A stretch of DNA of 64,000 nucleotides from Muricea muricata. Its lineage: Eukaryota > Cnidaria > Anthozoa > Malacalcyonacea > Plexauridae. The stretch spans positions 20,931,906-20,995,905 of the forward strand of contig OY979717.1 of assembly GCA_963855995.1 (NCBI GenBank). The letters run 5' to 3'. Positions within the stretch are counted from its first letter, which is position 1. Each line of letters starts with the position of its first letter. The translations under genes were made by a program, and so were the position numbers. Positions 11,418 to 25,070 of the stretch are shown here, one piece after another. Below the pieces are notes generated by a model. That model was not told the origin of the DNA, searched no databases, and worked only from the letters and a program-made list of their open reading frames with translations.

Positions 11418-14400
11418 AGCCATTTTGCCTGATTCCGGACATGCAAAATTTCTCAAATTTCTTGATGTCTCAAATACTAACCAAACCATCCTTATTTCCA
11501 ACTAAATGCCAATTTAGAGTTGCTGACCAAGTTTAGCTTCAAAACGTCCACTTTTACATTGCCTAAACAAACTTTCTTGAAATACCCTTAAAATACTGAA
11601 AAAATGGCCATATTGCCTGATTCCAGACATGCAAAATTTCTCAAATTTCGTCATATCTCAAATACTAACCAAACCATCCTTATTTCTATCAGAATGCCAA
11701 TTTAGAGTTCCTGACAAAATTTTGCTTAAAAAGCTCCAGTTTTACATTGCCTAAAGCAACTTTCTTAAAACACCCTTAAAATACTGAAAAAATGGCCATA
11801 TTGCCTGACTTCAGACATGCAAAATTTCTCAAATTTCTTGGTGTCTAAAATAGTAACCAAACCATCCTTATTTCCACCAGAATGCCAATGTAGAGTTCCG
11901 GACAAAATTTGGCTTAAAAAGCTGCACTTTTACATTGCCTGAAGCAACTTTCTTGAAATACCGTTAAAATACTGAAAAATATCCTATTTGCGTGACTCCA
12001 GACATGGATAATTTCTCAAATTTTTTGATGTCTCAAATACTAACCAAACCATCCTTATTTCCATCAGAATGCCATTATAGAGTTCCTGACCAAATTTGGC
12101 TTAAAAAGTTTCTGTTCTACATTGCTTAAAGCAACTTTCTTGAAATACCCTTAAAATACTGAAAAAATGGCCATTTTGCCTGACTCCGGACAGGCAAAAT
12201 TTCTCAAATTTCTTGATGCTTCAAATACTAACCAAACCATCCTTATTTCCATCAGAATGCCAATTTAGAGTTCCTGACCAAATTTGGCTTAAAAAGCTCC
12301 AGTTTTACGTTGCCTAAAGCAACTTTCTTTAAATACCCTTAAAATACTGAAAAAATGGCCATTTTGCCTGACCCCGGACAGGCAAAACTTCTCAAATTTC
12401 TTGATGTCTCAAATACTAACCAAACCGTCCTTATTTCCATCAGAATGCCAATTTAGAGTTCCTGACCAAATTTGGCTTAAAAAGCTCCAGTTTTACGTTG
12501 CCTAAAGCAACTTTCTTGAAATACCGTTAAAATACTGAAAAATGGCCATTTTGTCTGACTCCGGACATGCAAAATATCTCAAATTTCTTGATGTTTCAAA
12601 TACTAACTAAACAATTTTTATTTCCATGAGAATGCCAATTTAGAGTTCCTGACCAAATTTGGCATTAAAAGCTTCAACTTTACTTTGCCTAAAGCAACTT
12701 TCTTGAAATACCGCTAAAATACTGAAAAATGGCCTATTTGCCTGACTCCACACATGCAAAATTTCTCAAACTTTTTGATGTCTCAAATACTAACCAAACC
12801 ATCCTTATTTCCATCAGAATGCCAATTTAGAGTTCCTGACCAAATTTGGCTTAAAAAGCTCCACTTTTACATTGCCTAAAGCAACTTTCTTGAAATACCG
12901 TTAAAATACTGAAAAATGGCAATTTTTCTTGACTCGCGACATGCAAAATTTCTCAAATTTTTGATATCTCAAATAATAACCAAACTATCCTTATTTCCAT
13001 CAGAATGCCATTATAGAGTTCCTGACCAAATTTGGCTTAAAAAGCTCCTGTTTTACATTGCCTAAAGCAACTTTCTTGAAATACCCTTAAAATACTGCAA
13101 AATAGCCATTTTGCCTGACTCCGGACATGCAAAATTTCTCAAATTTCTTGATGTCTCAAATACTAACCAAACCATCCTTATTTCCAACTAAATGCCAATT
13201 TGGAGTTTCTGACCAAGTTTAGCTTCAAAACCTCCACTTTTACATTGCCTAAAGAAACTTTCTTGAAATACCCTTAAAATACTGAAAAAATGGCCATTTT
13301 GCCTGATTCCAGACATGCAAAATTTCTCAAATTTCTTGGTGTCTAAAATACTAACCAAACCATCCTTATTTCCATCAGAATTCCAATGTAGAGTTTCTGA
13401 CCAAATTAGGCTTAAAAAGCTCCACTTTTACATTGCCTAAATCATTTTTCTTGAAATACCCTTAAAACACTGAAAAATGTCGATGTTGCCTGACTTCGGA
13501 CAAGGAAAATTTCTCAAATTTCTTGATGTTTCAAATACTAACCAAACCATCCCTATTTCCATCAGAATGCCATTATAGAGTTGCTGACCAAATTTTGCTT
13601 AAAAAGCTCCACTTTTACATTGCCTAAAGCAACTTTCTTGAAATACCCTTAAAATACTGAAAAATGGCAATTTTTCCTGACTCGCGACATGCAAAATTTC
13701 TCAAATTTCTTGATGTCTCAAATACTAACCAAACAATCCTTATTTCCATCAGAATGCCAATTTAGAGTTCCTGACCAGATTTGGCTTAAAAAGCTCCACT
13801 TTTACATTGACTAAAGCAACTTTCTTGAAATACCCTTAAAATACTGCAAAATAGCCATTTTGCCTGATTCCGGACATGCAAAATTTCTCAAATTTCTTGA
13901 TGTCTCAAATACTAACCAAACCATCCTTATTTCCAACTAAATGCCAATTTAGAGTTGCTGACCAAGTTTAGCTTCAAAACCTCCACTTTTACATTGCCTA
14001 AACAAACTTTCTTGAAATACCCTTAAAATACTGCAAAATAGCCATTTTGCCTGATTCCGGACATGCAAAATTTCTCAAATTTCTTGATGTCTCAAATACT
14101 AACCAAACCATCCTTATTTCCAACTAAATGCCAATTTAGAGTTGCTGACCAAGTTTAGCTTCAAAACCTCCACTTTTACATTGCCTAAACAAACTTTCTT
14201 GAAATACCCTTAAAATACTGCAAAATAGCCATTTTGCCTGATTCCGGACATGCAAAATTTCTCAAATTTCTTGATGTCTCAAATACTAACCAAACCATCC
14301 TTATTTCCAACTAAATGCCAATTTAGAGTTCCTGACCAAATTTGGCTTAAAAAGCTCCACTTTTAATTTGCCTAAACCAACTTTCTTGAAATACCCTTAA

Positions 14401-16850
14401 AATACTGAAAAATGGCCATTATCCTGATTCCAGACATGCTAAATTTTTCAAATGTCATCATGTCTCAAATATTAACCAAACCATCCTTATTTCCATCAGA
14501 ATGCTAATTTAGAGTTCCTCACCAAATTTGGCTTAAAAAGCTCCACTTTTACATTGCCTAAAGCAACTTTCTTGAAATACCCTTAAAATGCTGAAAAATA
14601 GCCATTTTGCCTGACTCCCGACATGCAAAATTTCTCAAATTTCTTGATGTTTCAAATACTAACCAAACCATCCTTATTTCCATCAGAATGCCAATTTAGA
14701 GTTCATGACCAATTTTGGCTTAAAAAGCTCCACTTTTACATTGCGTAAAGCAACTTTCTTGAAATACCCTTAAAATACTGAAAAATAGCCATTTTGCCTG
14801 ACTCCGGACTTGCAAAATTTCTCAAATTTCTTGATGTCTCAAATACTAACCAAACCATCCTTATTTCCATCTAAATGCCAATTTAGAGTTCCTGACCAAA
14901 TTTAGCTTCAAAATCTCCACTTTTTCATTGCCTAAAGCAACTTTCTTGAAATACCCTTTAAATACTGAAAAAATGGCCATATTGCCTGACTTCAGACATG
15001 CATAATTTCTCATATTTCGTCATGTCTCAAATACTAACCAAACCATCCTTATTTCCACCAGAATGCCAATTTAGAGTTCCTGACCAACTTTGGCTTAGAA
15101 AAGCTCCACTTTTACATTGCCTGAAGCAACTTTCTTGAAATACCCTTAAAATACATCAAAATAGCCATTTTGCCTGACTCCGGACATGCAAAATTTCTCA
15201 AATTTCTTGATGTCTCAAATACTAACCAAACCATCCTTATTTCCACCAGAATGCAAATTTAGAGTTCCTGACCAAATATGGCATGGAAAGATCCACTTTT
15301 ACATTGCCTGAAGCAACTTTCTTGAAATACCCTTAAAATACTAAAAAAATGACCATATTGCCTGACTCCAGACATGCAAAATTTCTCAAAATTCGTCATA
15401 TCTCAAATACTAACCAAACCATCCTTATTTCTATCAGAATGGCAATTTAGAGTTCCTGACCAAATTTTGCTTAAAAAGCTCCAGTTTTACATTGCCTAAA
15501 GCAACTTTCTTAAAACACCCTTAAAATACTGAAAAAATGGCCATATTGCCTGTTTCCAGACATGCAAAATTTCTCAAACTTCTTGATGTCTCAAATACTA
15601 TGCAAACCATCCTTATTTCCATCAGAATGCAAATTTAGAGTTCCTGACCAAATTTGGGTTAAAAAGCTCCACTTTTACATTGCCTAAAGCAACTTTCTTG
15701 AAATACCCTTAAAATGCTGAAAAATAGCCATTTTGCCTGACTCCCGACTTACAAAATTTCTTAAATTTCTTGATGTTTCAAATACTAACCAAACCATCCT
15801 TATTTCCATCAGAATGCCAATTTAGAGTTCATGACCAATTTTGGCTTAAAAAGCTCCACTTTTACATTGCCTAAAGCAACTTTCTTGAAATACCCTTAAA
15901 ATACTGAAAAATAGCCATTTTGCCTGTATCCGGACATGCAAAATTTCTCAAATTTCTTGATGTCTCAAATACTAACCAAACCATCCTTATTTCCATCTAA
16001 ATGCCAATTTAGAGTTCCTGACCAAATTTAGCTTCAAAATCTCTACTTTTTCATTGCCTAAAGCAACTTTCTTGAAATACCCTTAAAATACTGAAAAAAT
16101 GGCCATATTGCCTGACTCCAGACATGAAAAATTTGTCAAATTTCGTCATGTCTCAAATACTAACCAAACCATCCTTATTTCCACCAGACAGCCAATTTAG
16201 AGTTCCTGACCAAATTTGGCTTAAAAAGCTCCACTTTTACATTGCCTGAAGCAACTTTCTTGAAATACCCTTAAAACACTGAAAAATGTCGATGTTGCCT
16301 GACTTCGGACAGGCAAAATTTCTCATATTTCTTGATGTTTCAAATACTAACCAAACCATCCCTATTTCCATCAGAATTCCATTATAGAGTTCCTGACCAA
16401 ATTTGGCTTAAAAAGCTCAACTTTTACATTGCCTAAAGCAACTTTTTTGAAGTACCCTTAAAATACTGAAAAATGGCCTATTTGCCTGACTCCAGACATG
16501 GATAATTTCTCAAATTTTTTGATGTCTCAAATACTAACCAAACCATCCTTATTTCCATCAGAATGCCATTATAGAGTTCCTGACCAAATTTGGCTTAAAA
16601 AGCTCCTGTTCTACATTGCTTAAAGCAACTTTCTTGAAATACCCTTAAAATACTGATAAAATGGCCATTTTGCCTGACTCCGGACAGGCAAAATTTCTCA
16701 AATTTCTTGATGTCTCAAATACTAACTAAACCGTCCTTATTTCCATCAGAATGCCAATTTAGAGTTCCTGACCAAATTTTGCTTAAAAAGCTCCAGTTTT
16801 ACGTTGCCTAAAGCAACTTTCTTGAAATACCCTTAAAATACTGAAAAAAT
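11418..16850 (+). repeat. Macro higher-order repeat unit II, 5433 bp, 29 monomers
   Basis: Tandem copy of unit I with one more monomer. It includes three consecutive gattccggacatgc monomers (heads 13866, 14053, 14240), the same chimeric join near 14310-14330, and a fourth copy of the 1-2049 block (14426-16654) with the same two-monomer insertion. The chimera and the insertion therefore predate the duplication that made the two macro-units. Small private changes are present, for example gacttgcaaaat near 14808, atactatgcaaacc near 15600, ctctactttttc near 16040 and tctcatatttc near 16320. Confidence 0.88.
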
Positions 16851-17999
16851 GGCCATTTTGCCTGACTCCGGACAGGAAAAATTTCTCAAATTTCTTGATG
16901 TCTCAAATAAAAACCAAACCCTCCTTATTTCCATCAGAATGCCAATTTAGAGTTCCTGACCAAATTTGGCTTAAAAAGCTCCAGTTTTACGTTGCCTAAA
17001 GCAACTTTCTTGAAATACCCTTAAAATACTGAAAAATGGCCATTTTGTCTGTCTCCGGACATGCAAAATATCTCAAATTTCTTGATGTCTCAAATACTAA
17101 CTAAACAATTCTACTTTCCATGAGAATGCCAATTTAGAGTTTCTTACCAAATTTGGCATTAATAGCTTCAACTTTACTTTGCCTAAAGCAACTTTCTTGA
17201 AATACCGTTAAAATACTGAAAAATGGCCTATTTGCCTAACTCCAGACATGCAAAATTTCTCAAACTTTTTGATGTCTCAAATACTAACCAAACCATCCTT
17301 ATTTCCATCAGAATGCCAATTTAGAGTTCCTGACCAAATTTGGCTTAAGAATCTCCACTTTTACATTGCCTAAAGCAACTTTCTTGAAATACCGTTAAAA
17401 TACTGAAAAATGGCAATTTTTCCTGACTCGCGACATGCAAAATTTCTCAAATTTCTTGATGTCTCAAATACTAACCAAACCATCCTTATTTCCATCAGAA
17501 TGCCATTATAGAGTTCCTGACCAAATTTGGCTTAAAAAGCTCCTGTTTTACATTGCCTAAAGCAACTTTCTTGAAATACCCTTGAAATACTGAAAAAATG
17601 GCCATTTTGCCTGACTCCGGACATGCCAAATTTTTCAAATTTCTTAGTGTCTAAAATAGTAACCAAACCATCCTTATTTCCACCAGAATGCCAATGTAGA
17701 GTTCCTGACCAAATTTGGCTTAAAAAGCTGCACTTTTACATTGCCTGAAACAACTTTCTTGAAATACCGTTAAAATACTGAAAAATGGCCTATTTGCCTG
17801 ACTCCAGACATGCAAAATTTCTCAAATTTCTTGATGTCTCAAATACCAACCAAACCATCCTTATTTCCAACTAAATGCCAATTTAGAGTTGCTGACCAAA
17901 TTTAGCTTCAAAACCTCCACTTTTACATTGCCTAAAGAAACTTTCTTGAAATACCGTTAAAATACTGAAAAAATGGCCATTTTGCCTGACTCCAGACAT
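16851..17999 (+). repeat. Ordered monomer-class cassette, also found near 32.2-33.2 kb
   Basis: Successive monomers have the heads acaggaaaaa (16864), tgtctgtctccgg (about 17050), ctaactccagacatgc with aaactttttg (about 17239), tttttcctgactcgcgac (about 17426), gacatgcc with ttagtgtctaaaatagt (about 17613), and then a gactccagac monomer with caactaaatg. About 16851-17780 lines up with about 32215-33150 at an offset of 15367 (82 monomers). This order is the commonest class order in the right half of the window and appears here first. Confidence 0.8.
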
Positions 18000-19930
18000 G
18001 CAAAATTTCTCAAATTTCTTGGTGTCTAAAATACTGACCAAACCATCCTTATTTCCATCAGAATTCCAATGTAGAGTTTCTGACCAAATTAGGCTTAAAA
18101 AGCTCCACTTTTACATTGCCTAAATCATTTTTCTTGAAATACCCTTAAAACACTGAAAAATGTCGATGTTGCCTGACTTCGGACAGGGAAAATTTCTCAA
18201 ATTTCTTGATGTTTCAAATACTAACCAAACCATCCCTATTTCCATCAGAATGCCATTATAGAGTTGCTGACCAAATTTGGCTTAAAAAGCTCCACTTTTA
18301 CATTGCCTAAAGCAACTTTCTTGAAATACCCTTAAAATACTGAAAAATGGCAATTTTTCCTGACTCGCGACATGCAAAATTTCTCAAATTTCTTGATGTC
18401 TCAAATACTAACCAAACAATCCTTATTTCCATCAGAATGCCAATTTAGAGTTCCTGACCAGATTTGGCTTAAAAAGCTCCACTTTTACATTGACTAAAGC
18501 AACTTTCTTGAAATACCCTTAAAATACTGCAAAATAGCCATTTTGCCTGATTCCAGACATGCAAAATTTCTCAAATTTCTTGATGTCTCAAATACTAACC
18601 AAACCATCCTTATTTCCAACTAAATGCCAATTTAGAGTTGCTGACCAAGTTTAGCTTCAAAACCTCCACTTTTACATTGCCTAAACAAACTTTCTTGAAA
18701 TACCCTTAAAATACTGAAAAAATGGCCTTATTGCCTGATTCAAGACATGCAAAATTTCTCAAATTTCGTCATATCTCAAATACTAACCAAATCATCCTTA
18801 TTTCTATCAGAATGCCAATTTAGAGTTCCTGACCAAATTTTGCTTAAAAAGCTCAAGTTTTACATTGGCTAAAGCAACTTTCTTAAAACACCCTTAAAAT
18901 ACTGAAAAAATGGCCATATTGCCTGACTCCAGACATGCAAAACTTCTCAAATTTCTTGGTGTCTAAAATAGTAACCAAACCATCCCTATTTCCACCAGAA
19001 TGCCAATGTAGAGATCCTGACCAAATTTGGCTTAAAAATCTGCACTTTTACATTGCCTGAAGCAAGTTTCTTGAAATACCGTTAAAATACTGAAAAATGG
19101 CCTATTTGCGTGACTCCAGACATGGATAATTTCTCAAATTTTTTGATGTCTCAAATACTAACAAAACCATCCTTATTTCCATCAGAATGCCATTATAAAG
19201 TTCCTGACCATATTGGGCTTAAAAAGCTTCTGTTCTACATTGCTTAAAGCAACTTTCTTGAAATACCCTTAAAATACTGAGAAAATGGCCATTTTGCCTG
19301 ACTCCGGACAGGCAAAATTTCTCAAATTTCTTGATGCCTCAAATACTAACCAAACCGTCCTTATTTCCATCAGAATGCCAATTTAGAGTTCCTGACCAAA
19401 TTTGGCTTAAAAAGCTCCACTTTTACATTGACTAAAGCAACTTTCTTGAAATACCCTTAAAATACTGCAAAATAGCCATTTTGCCTGATTCCGGACATGC
19501 AAAATTTCTCAAATTTCTTGATTTCTCAAATACTAACCAAACCATCCTTATTTCCAACTAAATGCCAATTTAGAGTTGCTGACAAAGTTTAGCTTCAAAA
19601 CCTCCACTTTTACATTGCCTAAAAAAACTTTCTTGAAATACCCTTAAAATACTGAAAAAATGGCCATATTGCCTGATTCCAGACATGCAAAATTTCTCAA
19701 ATTTCTTGATGTCTCAAATACTAACCAAACCATCCTTATTTCCAACTAAATGCCAATTTAGAGTTGCTGACCAAGTTTATTTTCAAAACGTCCACTTTTA
19801 CATTGCCTAAACAAACTTTCTTGAAATACCCTTAAATTACTGAAAAAATGGCCATATTGCCTGATTCCAGACATGCAAAATTTCTCAAATTTCGTCATAT
19901 CTCAAAAACTAACCAAAACAACCTTATTTC
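18000..19930 (+). repeat. ~1.9 kb module repeated 25 monomers downstream, copy 1
   Basis: It matches about 22684-24614 at offset 4684. Anchors are tgtcgatgttgcc at 18161 and 22845, and gctcaagttttacattggc at 18851 and 23535. Shared derived variants include gtagagatcctgacc, the catccctatttcc monomer and cattataaagttcc. Copy 1 has private substitutions such as aatcatcc near 18790, catattgggctt near 19208 and ttgatttctc near 19520. Confidence 0.82.
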
Positions 19931-21599
19931 TATCAGAATGCCAATTTAGAGTTCCTGACACAATTTTGCTTAAAAAGCTCCAGTTTTACATTGCCTAAAG
20001 CAACTTTCTTAAAACACCCTTAAAATACTGAAAAAATGGCCATATTGCCTGACTTCAGACATGCAAAATTTCTCAAATTTCTTGGTGTCTAAAATAGTAA
20101 CCAAACCATCCTTATTTCCACCAGAATGCCAATGTAGAGTTCCGGACAAAATTTGGCTTAAAAAGCTGCACTTTTACATTGCCTGAAGCAACTTTCTTGA
20201 AATACCGTTAAAATACTGAAAAATATCCTATTTGCGTGACTCCAGACATGGATAATTTCTCAAATTTTTTGATGTCTCAAATACTAACCAAACCATCCTT
20301 ATTTCCATCAGAATGCCATTATAGAGTTCCTGACCAAATTTGGCTTAAAAAGTTTCTGTTCTACATTGCTTAAAGCAACTTTCTTGAAATACCCTTAAAA
20401 TACTGAAAAAATGGCCATTTTGCCTGACTCCGGACAGGCAAAATTTCTCAAATTTCTTGATGCCTCAAATACTAACCAAACCATCCTTATTTCCATCAGA
20501 ATGCCAATTTAGAGTTCCTGACCAAATTTGGCTTAAAAAGCTCCAGTTTTACGTTGCCTAAAGCAACTTTCTTTAAATACCCTTAAAATACTGAAAAAAT
20601 GGCCATTTTGCCTGACCCCGGACAGGCAAAACTTCTCAAATTTCTTGATGTCTCAAATACTAACCAAACCGTCCTTATTTCCATCAGAATGCCAATTTAG
20701 AGTTCCTGACCAAATTTGGCTTAAAAAGCTCCAGTTTTACGTTGCCTAAAGCAACTTTCTTGAAATACCGTTAAAATACTGAAAAATGGCCATTTTGTCT
20801 GACTCCGGACATGCAAAATATCTCAAATTTCTTGATGTTTCAAATACTAACTAAACAATTTTTATTTCCATGAGAATGCCAATTTAGAGTTCCTGACCAA
20901 ATTTGGCATTAAAAGCTTCAACTTTACTTTGCCTAAAGCAACTTTCTTGAAATACCGCTAAAATACTGAAAAATGGCCTATTTGCCTGACTCCACACATG
21001 CAAAATTTCTCAAACTTTTTGATGTCTCAAATACTAACCAAACCATCCTTATTTCCATCAGAATGCCAATTTAGAGTTCCTGACCAAATTTGGCTTAAAA
21101 AGCTCCACTTTTACATTGCCTAAAGCAACTTTCTTGAAATACCGTTAAAATACTGAAAAATGGCAATTTTTCCTGACTCGCGACATGCAAAATTTCTCAA
21201 ATTTTTGATATCTCAAATAATATCCAAACTATCCTTATTTCCATCAGAATGCCATTATAGAGTTCCTGACCAAATTTGGCTTAAAAAGCTCCTGTTTTAC
21301 ATTGCCTAAAGCAACTTTCTTGAAATACCCTTAAAATACTGCAAAATAGCCATTTTGCCTGACTCCGGACATGCAAAATTTCTCAAATTTCTTGATGTCT
21401 CAAATACTAACCAAACCATCCTTATTTCCAACTAAATGCCAATTTGGAGTTTCTGGCCAAGTTTAGCTTCAAAACCTCCACTTTTACATTGCCTAAAGAA
21501 ACTTTCTTGAAATACCCTTAAAATACTGAAAAAATGGCCATTTTGCCTGATTCCAGACATGCAAAATTTCTCAAATTTCTTGGTGTCTAAAATACTAAC
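19684..21599 (+). repeat. Copy of the 11440-13355 module, 44 monomers away
   Basis: Offset 8244, anchored by gaccccggacagg at 12370 and 20614 and by the rare ttcaaaacgtcc, gttccggacaaaatttgg and aaatatcctatttgcgtgac variants. Identity ends near 21600, where the 6-monomer tandem duplication begins. The same gttccggac module also appears near 6650, 27258 and 28566. Confidence 0.8.
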
Positions 21600-21601
21600 C
21601 A
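20479..21601 (+). repeat. 6-monomer (1123 bp) tandem duplication, copy 1
   Basis: Followed immediately by copy 2 at offset 1123. Variants shared only by these two copies here include aaataatatccaaactatcc (about 21217 and 22340) and ggagtttctggccaag (about 21450 and 22573). Diagnostic bases place the exchange junction between 21590 and 21625, a 36 bp stretch identical in both parental monomers. Confidence 0.9.
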
Positions 21602-22724
21602 AACCATCCTTATTTCCATCAGAATGCCAATTTAGAGTTCCTGACCAAATTTGGCTTAAAAAGCTCCAGTTTTACGTTGCCTAAAGCAACTTTCTTTAAA
21701 TACCCTTAAAATACTGAAAAAATGGCCATTTTGCCTGACCCCGGACAGGCAAAACTTCTCAAATTTCTTGATGTCTCAAATACTAACCAAACCGTCCTTA
21801 TTTCCATCAGAATGCCAATTTAGAGTTCCTGACCAAATTTGGCTTAAAAAGCTCCAGTTTTACGTTGCCTAAAGCAACTTTCTTGAAATACCGTTAAAAT
21901 ACTGAAAAATGGCCATTTTGTCTGACTCCGGACATGCAAAATATCTCAAATTTCTTGATGTTTCAAATACTAACTCAACAATTTTTATTTCCATGAGAAT
22001 GCCAATTTAGAGTTCCTGACCAAATTTGGCATTAAAAGCTTCAACTTTACTTTGCCTAAAGCAACTTTCTTGAAATACCGCTAAAATACTGAAAAATGGC
22101 CTATTTGCCTGACTCCACACATGCAAAATTTCTCAAACTTTTTGATGTCTCAAATACTAACCAAACCATCCTTATTTCCATCAGAATGCCAATTTAGAGT
22201 TCCTGACCAAATTTGGCTTAAAAAGCTCCACTTTTACATTGCCTAAAGCAACTTTCTTGAAATACCGTTAAAATACTGAAAAATGGCAATTTTTCCTGAC
22301 TCGCGACATGCAAAATTTCTCAAATTTTTGATATCTCAAATAATATCCAAACTATCCTTATTTCCATCAGAATGCCATTATAGAGTTCCTGACCAAATTT
22401 GGCTTAAAAAGCTCCTGTTTTACATTGCCTAAAGCAACTTTCTTGAAATACCCTTAAAATACTGCAAAATAGCCATTTTGCCTGACTCCGGACATGCAAA
22501 ATTTCTCAAATTTCTTGATGTCTCAAATACTAACCAAACCATCCTTATTTCCAACTAAATGCCAATTTGGAGTTTCTGGCCAAGTTTAGCTTCAAAACCT
22601 CCACTTTTACATTGCCTAAAGAAACTTTCTTGAAATACCCTTAAAATACTGAAAAAATGGCCATTTTGCCTGATTCCAGACATGCAAAATTTCTCAAATT
22701 TCTTGGTGTCTAAAATACTAACCA
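21602..22724 (+). repeat. 6-monomer (1123 bp) tandem duplication, copy 2
   Basis: Near-identical second copy. One visible private change is taactcaacaattt near 21973 (copy 1 has taactaaacaattt). After 22724 the sequence continues into the agaattccaatgtagag monomer that originally followed copy 1. Confidence 0.9.
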
Positions 22725-24614
22725 AACCATCCTTATTTCCATCAGAATTCCAATGTAGAGTTTCTGACCAAATTAGGCTTAAAAAGCTCCACTTTTACAT
22801 TGCCTAAATCATTTTTCTTGAAATACCCTTAAAACACTGAAAAATGTCGATGTTGCCTGACTTCGGACAGGGAAAATTTCTCAAATTTCTTGATGTTTCA
22901 AATACTAACCAAACCATCCCTATTTCCATCAGAATGCCATTATAGAGTTGCTGACCAAATTTTGCTTAAAAAGCTCCACTTTTACATTGCCTAAAGCAAC
23001 TTTCTTGAAATACCCTTAAAATACTGAAAAATGGCAATTTTTCCTGACTCGCGACATGCAAAATTTCTCAAATTTCTTGATGTCTCAAATACTAACCAAA
23101 CAATCCTTATTTCCATCAGAATGCCAATTTAGAGTTCCTGACCAGATTTGGCTTAAAAAGCTCCACTTTTACATTGACTAAAGCAACTTTCTTGAAATAC
23201 CCTTAAAATACTGCAAAATAGCCATTTTGCCTGATTCCGGACATGCAAAATTTCTCAAATTTCTTGATGTCTCAAATACTAACCAAACCATCCTTATTTC
23301 CAACTAAATGCCAATTTAGAGTTGCTGACCAAGTTTAGCTTCAAAACCTCCACTTTTACATTGCCTAAACAAACTTTCTTGAAATACCCTTAAAATACTG
23401 AAAAAATGGCCATATTGCCTGATTCCAGACATGCAAAATTTCTCAAATTTCGTCATATCTCAAATACTAACCAAACCATCCTTATTTCTATCAGAATGCC
23501 AATTTAGAGTTCCTGACCAAATTTTGCTTAAAAAGCTCAAGTTTTACATTGGCTAAAGCAACTTTCTTAAAACACCCTTAAAATACTGAAAAAATGGCCA
23601 TATTGCCTGACTCCAGACATGCAAAACTTCTCAAATTTCTTGGTGTCTAAAATAGTAACCAAACCATCCCTATTTCCACCAGAATGCCAATGTAGAGATC
23701 CTGACCAAATTTGGCTTAAAAAGCTGCACTTTTACATTGCCTGAAGCAAGTTTCTTGAAATACCGTTAAAATACTGAAAAATGGCCTATTTGCGTGACTC
23801 CAGACATGGATAATTTCTCAAATTTTTTGATGTCTCAAATACTAACCAAACCATCCTTATTTCCATCAGAATGCCATTATAAAGTTCCTGACCAAATTTG
23901 GCTTAAAAAGCTTCTGTTCTACATTGCTTAAAGCAACTTTCTTGAAATACCCTTAAAATACTGAAAAAATGGCCATTTTGCCTGACTCCGGACAGGCAAA
24001 ATTTCTCAAATTTCTTGATGCCTCAAATACTAACCAAACCGTCCTTATTTCCATCAGAATGCCAATTTAGAGTTCCTGACCAAATTTGGCTTAAAAAGCT
24101 CCACTTTTACATTGACTAAAGCAACTTTCTTGAAATACCCTTAAAATACTGCAAAATAGCCATTTTGCCTGTTTCCGGACATGCAAAATTTCTCAAATTT
24201 CTTGATGTCTCAAATACTAACCAAACCATCCTTATTTCCAACTAAATGCCAATTTAGAGTTGCTGACCAAGTTTAGCTTCAAAACCTCCACTTTTACATT
24301 GCCTAAACAAACTTTCTTGAAATACCCTTAAAATACTGAAAAAATGGCCATATTGCCTGATTCCAGACATGCAAAATTTCTCAAATTTCTTGATGTCTCA
24401 AATACTAACAAAACCATCCTTATTTCCAACTAAATGCCAATTTAGAGTTGCTGACCAAGTTTAGCTTCAAAACCTCCACTTTTACATTGCCTAAACAAAC
24501 TTTCTTGAAATACCCTTAAAATACTGAAAAAATGGCCATATTGCCTGATTCCAGACATGCAAAATTTCTCAAATTTCGTCATATCTCAAATACTAACCAA
24601 ACCATCCTTATTTC
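22684..24614 (+). repeat. ~1.9 kb module, copy 2 of the 18000-19930 module
   Basis: Second copy at offset 4684. It carries the tgtcgatgttgcc, gctcaagttttacattggc and gtagagatcctgacc variants in the same order. The gctcaagttttacattggc monomer appears once more at 24661, about six monomers further on, so this area has been re-duplicated. Confidence 0.82.
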
Positions 24615-25070
24615 TATCAGAATGCCAATTTAGAGTTCCTGACCAAATTTTGCTTAAAAAGCTCAAGTTTTACATTGGCTAAAGCAACTTTCTTAAAACA
24701 CCCTTAAAATACTGAAAAAATGGCCATATTGCCTGACTCCAGACATGCAAAACTTCTCAAATTTCTTGGTGTCTAAAATAGTAACCAAACCATCCCTATT
24801 TCCACCAGAATGCCAATGTAGAGTTCCTGACCAAATTTGGCTTAAAAAGCTGCACTTTTACATTGCCTGAAACAAGTTTCTTGAAATACCGTTAAAATAC
24901 TGAAAAATGGCCTATTTGCGTGACTCCAGACATGGATAATTTCTCAAATTTTTTGATGTCTCAAATACTAACCAAACCATCCTTATTTCCATCAGAATGC
25001 CATTATAAAGTTCCTGACCAAATTTGGCTTAAAAAGCTTCTGTTCTACATTGCTTAAAGCAACTTTCTTG
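24615..25070 (+). repeat. 2-monomer (375 bp) tandem duplication, copy 1
   Basis: Two monomers (gactccagacatgcaaaactt with ttggtgtctaaaatagt; then gactccagacatggataattt with cattataaag) are repeated at once. The duplicated part starts about 24699. The junction is a hybrid: tcttgaaacaccc at 25067-25079 joins tcttgaaataccc on the left to tcttaaaacaccc on the right, so the exchange lies between G25070 and C25074. A private change, cctgaaacaagtttc near 24866, is not in the second copy. Confidence 0.87.
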
